Shown here: in pieces, positions 1 to 7,900 of the stretch
How the letters are laid out: every line of letters starts with the position of its first letter
How positions within the stretch are numbered: position 1 is the first letter of the stretch
NCBI GenBank assembly: GCA_004151065.3
Contig: NWUY0300050293.1
Span: forward strand, 1-10,415
Direction: 5' to 3'
DNA length: 10,415 nucleotides
Source of the DNA: Larix sibirica
Lineage: Eukaryota; Streptophyta; Pinopsida; Pinales; Pinaceae
The notes under the pieces: model-generated
What the model was told of the DNA's origin: nothing
The model's input: only the letters and a program-made list of their open reading frames with translations
Database searches by the model: none
Translations under genes and position numbers: made by a program

Positions 1-59
1 TATTTTTAATAATTTTAAAGACCTCGACGTCCTCTCGTCCCCTAAATTTCTCTAAAATT

Positions 60-132
60 TGGGGGTGGTCTCCACACGTCCCCAATGTGCGTTTCCCCGC
101 TCCCCCATCCCGAAAACTTGGGGGAACATTGT
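60..132 (+). repeat. Left arm of a degenerate inverted repeat rich in CCCC/GGGG runs
   Basis: This block has runs such as CGTCCCC, TTTGGGGG, TTCCCCGCTCCCCCATCCC and ACTTGGGGGAAC in an otherwise AT-rich intron. Its reverse complement aligns with 711-772: both read roughly GTTYCYCCAAGTTTT(C/G)GGGA followed by more G runs. The base composition is unlike its surroundings. It may be a decayed end of a transposable element; no target-site duplication or coding region supports a specific family. Confidence 0.4.
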
Positions 133-710
133 TATTAATAGCTATGTTTATAGATTACATCAAATTTTGTTATTATGCCCTCAATTAGTTTATTTTATAA
201 TAAGTGCATCTAGTCTGTCATTTTGGATGGTCCTTCAAACTTTGTTCAGTTGTTTGGAGATATGGAACATGATGCTGATCCACATATAACACATTTATTG
301 GATGGCAATTTGTTCTTTCTTTTCCAATTCTACTTTGAGCTCATTTGTTTTTATATATTGATAGATGTTTTGTGCTTTTACTAGCCTTTTGGACATTGAA
401 CATTTTCATAAGGGGTACCATTTGGAGTCTTGTTTTTGTTAAGCATGGTATTGATAAAGGATCTCCATTTGGGTAAGGTTTTGATTTCCAATTTGCCAGA
501 TACAAAACCTTCTATTTGACATGACTTTTGCTTTGTTGATTCCAAATAGTTTCAGGTTTGAATACCCTGAGATTGTGTTTCCTAAACTATGATTTCTAGC
601 ACTATCTTGATATTTTATTTTTCTGTTGTAGAATCCTTCAAATTTCCAAACATAGCAATAATATCAGACAATCTAAATGTTTTATTTTAGTAACCACCCA
701 TGTTATGGAC

Positions 711-772
711 TATGTTTCTCCAAGTTTTGGGGACAGGGTGATGTAGGGATGAATTTTGGGGATGGCTAGATA
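711..772 (-). repeat. Right arm of the degenerate G/C-rich inverted repeat
   Basis: The block TTTCTCCAAGTTTTGGGGAC followed by AGGG, TAGGGATG and TTTTGGGGATGG matches the reverse complement of 60-132 with scattered differences. The two arms are about 580 bp apart. They could be two independent copies in opposite orientation, or the ends of one old insertion covering about 60-772. Confidence 0.4.
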
Positions 773-1856
773 AACCTTCCGAAGTTTAGGAAATGAAATC
801 GAATCGCCCACCAAAATATTGGAAAGATAATTATTAATAAATCTTATTGCAAATAATGCCAATGCAACATCCAATTAGACAAAATGAAATAGATAAATTA
901 TTGCTTTTCTTAGTATACAAAATTGCTACTAAATAGGGCACTGGGGATACGACTAAATCTTCAGCTTTTACCAGTTTATCATAGAATAAAGTAACTAAAT
1001 AAAGGCATTTTTCCTCAGATGAGGAACATTATTAATAAACTAGTGCTGAAATAGCTGCTACAAATAGACCAAGTATACTTTCGGTGGTCTTCATTATTTC
1101 ATGGACATTTTTATTTGTAAGGTACCTAGGAAGAAAGTTTTGACAAAGGAAGCAACAAACAGTGAAGCATATCAGTTTCTGGAAAACAGCAAAAGGAGAC
1201 AGTGTTTCTAATCTTGTCCAGTTTAGTGCAAGAAAGAGAGCATGATATGTATGATTGGTCAAATATTTCATGAGTTAAGAATGATTAGTTTCCAGACTAT
1301 ATGATCTGGTTCCATCACATTTAGGCATCTGGCAAGCTCCAAGACCTAGTAGACTCATCATCGTGTTTACCATGTCAACAGTCGAACATATGTAGGAATT
1401 TTGTTGTATTGGTTGTTTCTCCCATAAGAAAAATGATGTAGACATGTAATGTTGTCGTTGATAATTAGGAAGCTTAGGTTGTATATAATCCTGTTTCTGA
1501 ATTTGGTGATGTTCTTTGGAGCATTCAAGAAAGCACAGTGGGCTTTTTTGTTTGTTTTCCTCAACTGAAGTTTTCTCATTGGGCTAGAAAAGGATTTCAT
1601 TTATGTAATAGTTTCTAGATTTCTTCTTGACAAAAGATAAAATCACTTTTAAGTTTGTAGCACAGTGTATCTGGAATATGATTTTTGTTGAAGAAGGAAT
1701 TGTGGATTTAACTGTAAACCTGCTTGCTTTGCCAATGTCAAACTAATTTCTGATTTTTGCATGAATCAATTTCATTTCACCTGAAATCTTCCATTCTGTA
1801 GTTTTGCCATTCTAAAAATTGTTCTGCTGAAATATATTTTTGACTTTTCTTGACAG

Positions 1857-1996
1857 ATTATTTTCACAATAAGCTAGTGGAAACAATTCAATTTATGGAG
1901 GTCCTTAATTTAAAAGACAGCATGGAGAAGGATTCCTTTTTTCGCAAGCTTCCAAATCTTGCTGAGCAGCTACCCCGTCAAATTGTGTTGAAGAAG
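1857..1996 (+). CDS. CTEXP: SCYL1-like exon a: linker between pseudokinase and HEAT block
   Basis: The acceptor is TGACAG at 1851-1856. The exon starts with two bases of a split codon, then reads YFHNKLVETIQFMEVLNLKD, continues with SMEKDSFFRKLPNLAEQLPR and ends QIVLKK, 46 full codons. The donor GTTTGA starts at 1997, phase 0. Plant CTEXP proteins carry almost the same string directly after the pseudokinase domain, where the FFRKLP..AEQLPR segment leads into the first HEAT helix. Reading through the donor meets TGA at once, so intron retention would truncate the protein. Confidence 0.93.
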
Positions 1997-4900
1997 GTTT
2001 GATATGTTTTACGCTGTCATGGGGTTTATGATTTGGCTGTAATTTTATTTTATGGATAAATGCAACAGACAGACTCTGTTTACATAGATACCTTGTATTG
2101 TGTTTTTTGTAGTTGCTTCCAATGTTGGCATCATCATTGGAATTTGGTTCTGCGGCTGCTCCTGCTTTAAACTCCTTGCTGAAATTGGGTTCATGGCTAT
2201 CAACAGATGAGTTCAATTCAAAGGTTATCTGCTCTTTATCTATATTGTGCTATCTTGTGTAGCCGTAAGGACTCTACGTAGGAATGTTATTATTAAATCG
2301 CTTTAGATTTGTTGCTGTTGCTGAAAAGTCATATTTAGGTGAGAGACGGCTGCTAATCATGTCAACTCGTTTTATATGGAAAAGCTTATGACAGTGCTTG
2401 GTCACAGGTCAGATATTTATATTTTGCTCTGCTGTGATCCTGTGCAGGTCCTGCCAACAATTGTTAAGCTTTTTGCCTCCAGCGATCGAGCCATACGAGT
2501 TGGCCTTTTGCAACATATTGATCAGTATGGAACTTCATTATCAGCTTCGATTGTTGATGAACAAGTATTGGCTTACCCCTCATATGCATGCAATAGAAGA
2601 ATTATGATTGATTGATTTAGTTAAGTTATGAGCTGATTCAAGATTTCTCAGTATTTTCAAATAAATTGATTGGATATCAAGCTATAGATTTTGACAACAA
2701 ACTGGACATTTGCATTTCCAGGTTTATGTTCATGTTGCAACAGGCTTCTCAGATACCTCTGCATTTCTGCGAGAACTCACACTTAAGTCTATGCTGATTC
2801 TTATTCCAAAGGTCAGAAATTCACTCTTATTACATTTTGAGCTATGTTAGTTGAAAACAATTAAGGGAAACCGACTAAATACTTTCATTGGTGTTTTAAT
2901 GAAGTACATGCTTATTGTGGCACTGCAGAAGAAGAATAATATGAAAAAAGAAAATAGATCTTAAAAACATTTGAGGACAGCTTGAATAAATGAAGGAGAA
3001 AAGTATATTTTCAAGGCAAAGAAAAAAATAGAAGAAAATCTAAATTACTATTGGTATGCCTTCTCATTTATGGCAGGTGTACCACTGCATACATGCAACT
3101 AATCTGCTATTCATGGCAGCCACTTTTGTATGTCTGTAGTGGTTGTCCTATATGAATTATTTTGCTGACCTAGAAAAATGTGGACTATTATGAGGAGTGA
3201 TGATGACAGCTGTTTTCTCCTGTCATTGCAGTGCTTCCGTCTCCTTGATCAATATGCTTATCTTCTTCCTTACTGGTGCTGTTTCAGTCATAAATTCCAT
3301 ATATTCACTTTCAAGCAATTTAGGTTTCTCAGGCATATTAAATACTGTACTAATTGTACTTCCATACCCATCACACCTATAATGTAGCGACCTGGTTCTT
3401 GGATAAAATATGCATCAGACATTGTTTGGAAGAAGTCACCATCATCATTGAAGAAGAATTTCAATGGAATCATTAAAAGCAAGGATACTCGAAATTTAAT
3501 CTGAATCGTAAGTATATATATAAACTCTTATTGCATCATTATAAGCCTTAGTTTTGGCCTTGAAAATGGTGAGTGTTAGCTTGCAGTTGCTCTGCCTTTC
3601 TAGTTGTGAAGCAATGGAAATGATAAATAGCATTGTACAAATATCCAATAGCAATTGGCACTGTAGAAGCAACTGGTATAACTGGCCTGTACAAGCGACA
3701 TGAATAGTCTCGTAGGAGTAACTGTTGTAAATTTGTAAGTTGTAACCTGGCAGTACAAGTTGCTGTATTAGTTTTCTCTCTATTTAATATAAGTATGATT
3801 GATGATAGACGTGCCAAGTTGGTTGTGCCAAAGACTAGGGATCCCAGATCTTATGCTATTTTTTCTGCATGGAAAATGACAATGAACATGAAATGGTTCT
3901 AGCCATGGGTCTTCAAGGTACATTAATGGTTTGTTAAGTATGCTCTATCCTCACATTTGAGTTATCCCAATGTAGAATATGCTTTGGCAATCTCCTTAGA
4001 ATTCTTAGATTCTAGTAGGCTGCCTTCCATTCTAACTTCCTTGTCTTCTACACATGTTAACTTAGGGTTTTCCGCTGTAGGGAAATTGATCTGTAATAGT
4101 GGCATAAGAGAAAGTTAAAAGCTTCCCTTTGTCTGTGTTCGATTCTAATGCCCAAATTTGAAAGGTCACAGATGTCTGCAAACTATGTTACTGGTCCGTG
4201 TTCGATTCTAATGCCCAAATTTGAAAGGTCACAGATGTCTGCAAACTATGATACTGGAAATGCCCCTAGGCTTTGTTTCTTCCTAGGGAAACATTTCAAA
4301 GATGGGGATGTCTTGGAAATATGCGAAAAATGTTTTCGGGCATTTCTTTGAAAAAAAATGCCAGAAACCCACGGGTCTTCAAGGCATATTAATGGTTTGT
4401 TAAGTATGCTCTATCCCCACATTTGAGTTATCCCCAATGCGGAATATGCTTTGACAATCTCCCCTTAGAATTCTTAGATTCTAGTAGGATGCCTTCCATT
4501 CTAACATCCTTGCCTTCTATATATGTTAACTTAGGGTTTTGAGTTGAAGGGAATTAATCCGTACTAGTGGTATAAGAGAAAATTAAAAGCTTCCCTGGTC
4601 TATGTTTGATTCTAATGTCCAAATTTGAAAGGTCACAGATGTCTGCAAACTATGATACTGGAAATGCCCCTAGGTTTTGTTTCTTCCTAGGGAAACATTT
4701 CAAAGATGGGGATGTGTTGGAAATGTTCAAAAAATGTTTTTGGGGGTTTCTTTGAGAAACAATGCCAGAGAGACATTTTCTGGAAGGTTTAAATGTGAAG
4801 TGAAGTGTGCCATTTTCATGCATGTTGGGTACAACGCTAATGTAAGCATTTAAAGAAACAAAATCTCTCCCAAACCTAACTCGTAAATCAAGTTGTATAA

Positions 4901-7900
4901 AACCCATAATTTTTTGAAAAGAATAGATACAACCCCACCCTTGGGTATTCTCTCTTGTTTACAGGTTGTGTGCACTACGTGAGAAGAAATTTGTGCATAA
5001 GTTGGAGGTATGGTTTATGTGGACATGCTTATCAAGGCTCCTAAACTCGATTGAATGCTCATTTTTACGTGAGGTTGGACACGGGGTTGAGGGATGTACA
5101 AGAGCAGCAAATCCGAGAGTTTTAATTGCATTTATAATGGAGCAACAACAAGCATAAATGGATAGTGAAATGACTACAAGAAGAGGTGGACTCCATTACT
5201 TCCTTCACCAAACAATGTAGTGATAGATTGTAGAAGAGGCAAAATGCATGTAAACTGGAAAAATTGTTTTATGTGGAAGAGATAGGTGAAGGCGATAGTA
5301 GATTGGCTAGATACATTATTTGCACCTTGAAATACGTGGGTTTTTTCGCATCTTTAAACAGCAGGGCATATATTTGCAAGTCAACAGCCTATGGATGATG
5401 CATTTGCATGATTCTCTTCCTGCTGTTTTATACCTGAAAAAACCAATGGATTTCAGCTCATTACATAATTTATATGATGTTCCTATTATATGCCTTCTGT
5501 ACTTTATGCTTTATTCTTATGCCTGTTGGTCTGTTAGCTTATTTCATCTTAAGTCATTTGATTTATGCACTTTGGTTTTAAACCTTTATATTGTTGTTGT
5601 GTGCCTTTTAGTGGTAGTTTATATCATGTGACTTGCGCTCTAGTGACTAGATCCTATATTTAGTTCTCTCTGTCTGCTGTCTAGTTTAATGAGCAATTTT
5701 TATATTTACTTTAAATTATGCCCTTTTACTAGTTTGCTGTTTCTTTTGCAAATGGTGGAAAACTAGGTGAATCCTATTCATTTTTTGCAGCAATTATTAT
5801 TTTTTTTTAATTTTTTTGTATATAATATTTGCCATTATTGCTCAGCATAACTCAACTTGGTGAATCAACCTTTGTATTGCTCAGCATAACTTGTTGGCAC
5901 CGTGATCCTTTCCAGATGCAGAATGTTTACAGATGTGTAGATTTTTCTCATCAATCAAGTAGTTGCTTATTATTTTATTGAGTTAGTGAAGATATGAATA
6001 GTTGGAAAACTATTTTGGGCTCAATAAATGGTAGTCCTTACGCTTTGAGCATGATTGATTGCAGTTATCCCAACGCACTATCACGGGATCATTGTTAAAG
6101 TACCTTTCTAAGCTACAGGTATAGACTCTTTGCAATTTCAAATGATTCTCAAAAGTTTTGTGGCAAGATGGGACTTTCTTTGTATTCAATTGGTGTGTGT
6201 CATCATAAGGGAGCACACTAGTAATTTCCTATCATTCTCATCTTTTTATTAATTCTAACAATTTCAACCTTTGATTTTGAAACAAAGTAATGATATAATA
6301 ATTAGAAGCTGGGAAATTTCTCCACGAGGCTGAATATAGCTCATGTTTGTGGGGTGCTTTTGACATACAGGTGGATGAAGAGCCAGCAATAAGAACGAAC
6401 ACAACAATATTGCTTGGAAACATTGCTAGCTATCTTAATGAGGGGGTTAGTTTACTTGAAGCCACCATGGAAAAATCTTTGCATTTGTGATATTGGGAAC
6501 TTAACTGTAACTGATAGTCTCATATAGATTTATCAAAATAATTTTGCTATGGATTTGGTTCTGAACAACATTTAAGTTTCTTTTGTTAGAGAACATACAT
6601 TTTCAGTTATGAAATTTGGGTGTCCCACATGTTCACACAATCCTATATTTGTCTGGGTCGAAGATGAAGCTCTTGAAAAAAATATCTTTACTTTTGCTTA
6701 AATTATTAGGCTTATAACAGCATAGGATGCTTTTCAATGTTTAATGCTACGATGAAAAATGTGGGGCTGCACGTGTTATTAGGACTTTGTAACATTAATT
6801 GCAACTTTATGAAGTCCCAATAATGGGTGCAACCCTAAAGGTAACTTGAGAGGGCTATCACTGTCACCACAATAGCACCTCTTCTCACTTTAGGGTTGCA
6901 CCCATTATTGGGACTTTGTAACTTAATTCCAATTTTGAGTGGTAACAGTGAGGAAATTGTTATTAAGTTTGCATGCATTACAGTTCACAGCAAGAGCCTT
7001 TTATTATTCTATTTTGGTTAGTCTAATACATGGTAAGCCTTCAACATGCAATGCAGACAAGGAGGCGGGTTTTGATAAATGCATTTACTGTCCGTGCACT
7101 TCGTGATGGATTTGCACCAGCACGAGCAGCAGGTGTGCAAGTCATCTCATATGAAATGTGTGAATTGATGCTTCTTGTTATCGATACAACAATTTATTAC
7201 TAATGAAATCATGCTTTTTGTTATCAATACCACTGTATTTGTTTACAAGTGATCCTCACTTTCTCTTTAAAAATATCTGAGAGAACTTTAAGTTATTGTA
7301 ATGGGGGTTGGTAGTTGTTTGATGGTTTATGGCATTAGAATATTCCCCTAATGTTTGCTGCAGGTCTCTGTCCTCTTTGTCCATGAATCATGAGTAAACT
7401 AGTATATTGAAAGTTAATTTCCAAATATCTTTTGAATTTTGATCTCTCTGATCAGAAATAGGTCTATCCAGTGAATTGTCCGATAACCATGCATATTCAA
7501 AACTTACTTTATATCCTAGGAAAAAGGTCAAGAATGATATAAGCATAATAAGCTGCTTCAGTTCTTTCCTATATATCCTCTGAATCTTGATCTCTCTGAT
7601 TGAAAATATATCCATCAAATCATCTGTCTGATAAACTTTGCATGTTCAAAATTTATTTTTTCCCCTCAGATGAAGAGCATAAGAATGATAGATCCAAATT
7701 AAGCTCTTTCAGTTCAAATATGAAGTGATTGATGTTGTATCCATGCCTTTGGGGTGTGTGTGTGTGTTTGTTTTGGGTTCATATACCTCTATCTGTGACG
7801 ATATGGCTTAGCTCTCTGTTTCAACTGAATGACATGCTTTCATACACTCAGATGTGGAGGCAATGTCCAAGGAAGATTGGCATGAGATCTCTAAGTATGG

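Larger units (their letters stand above)
1..1856 (+). other. 3' part of an upstream intron of the SCYL1-like gene
   Basis: No exon of the SCYL1 family is visible here. The expected preceding segment, the end of the pseudokinase C-lobe, was looked for by eye and not found. The stretch ends in a pyrimidine-rich tract and a TGACAG acceptor at 1851-1856. The intron is phase 1, because exon a begins with the last two bases of a codon. It contains degenerate G/C-rich inverted arms (about 60-132 and 711-772). The remaining sequence is AT-rich with only short, unsupported open frames on both strands. The intron is at least 1.86 kb long. Confidence 0.75.
2812..6064 (+). other. Intron 4 (3253 bp, phase 0), repeat-rich
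   Basis: Donor CAAAG|GTCAGAAA and acceptor TGATTGCAG at 6056-6064. This is the largest complete intron in the window. It holds an antisense coding remnant (3223-3500), a tandem duplication (3907-4365 and 4373-4769), a nested 63 bp tandem repeat, an acceptor-led open block near 4965, a T-rich low-complexity tract near 5805-5820 and a 16 bp direct repeat. Outside these, 2812-3180, 3501-3906 and 5160-5800 are AT-rich with nothing I can assign. Confidence 0.88.

Noticed and set aside
1032-1271. 79-codon minus-strand frame ending in a hydrophobic tail (TESILGLFVAAISALVY)
   Set aside because: It looks somewhat protein-like, but there are no splice signals or homologue I can name, and the N-terminal half is unconvincing; not enough to call.
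1905-2216. 103-codon open frame on the minus strand over exons a and b
   Set aside because: It is the complement of two well-supported SCYL1-like exons and the intron between them; its protein has no recognisable features.
2376-2615. Open frame of 79 codons starting in intron 2
   Set aside because: It only reads through exon c with intron sequence on both sides; the true coding part is 2448-2564.
4148-4351. Open frame with a 21-residue repeat (MPKFERSQMSANY)
   Set aside because: The repeat comes from the 63 bp DNA duplication; the frame has no splice or homology support.
4650-4907. 85-codon minus-strand open frame over copy 2 of the tandem duplication
   Set aside because: It lies in non-coding repeat sequence and shows no protein-like conservation between the two copies.
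5320-5631. 103-codon hydrophobic open frame on the + strand
   Set aside because: T-rich intron sequence translates to Leu/Phe/Val/Tyr-rich strings; no splice sites or known domain.
7754-7767. (GT)n tract
   Set aside because: Too short to be a notable microsatellite; mentioned only as intron content.
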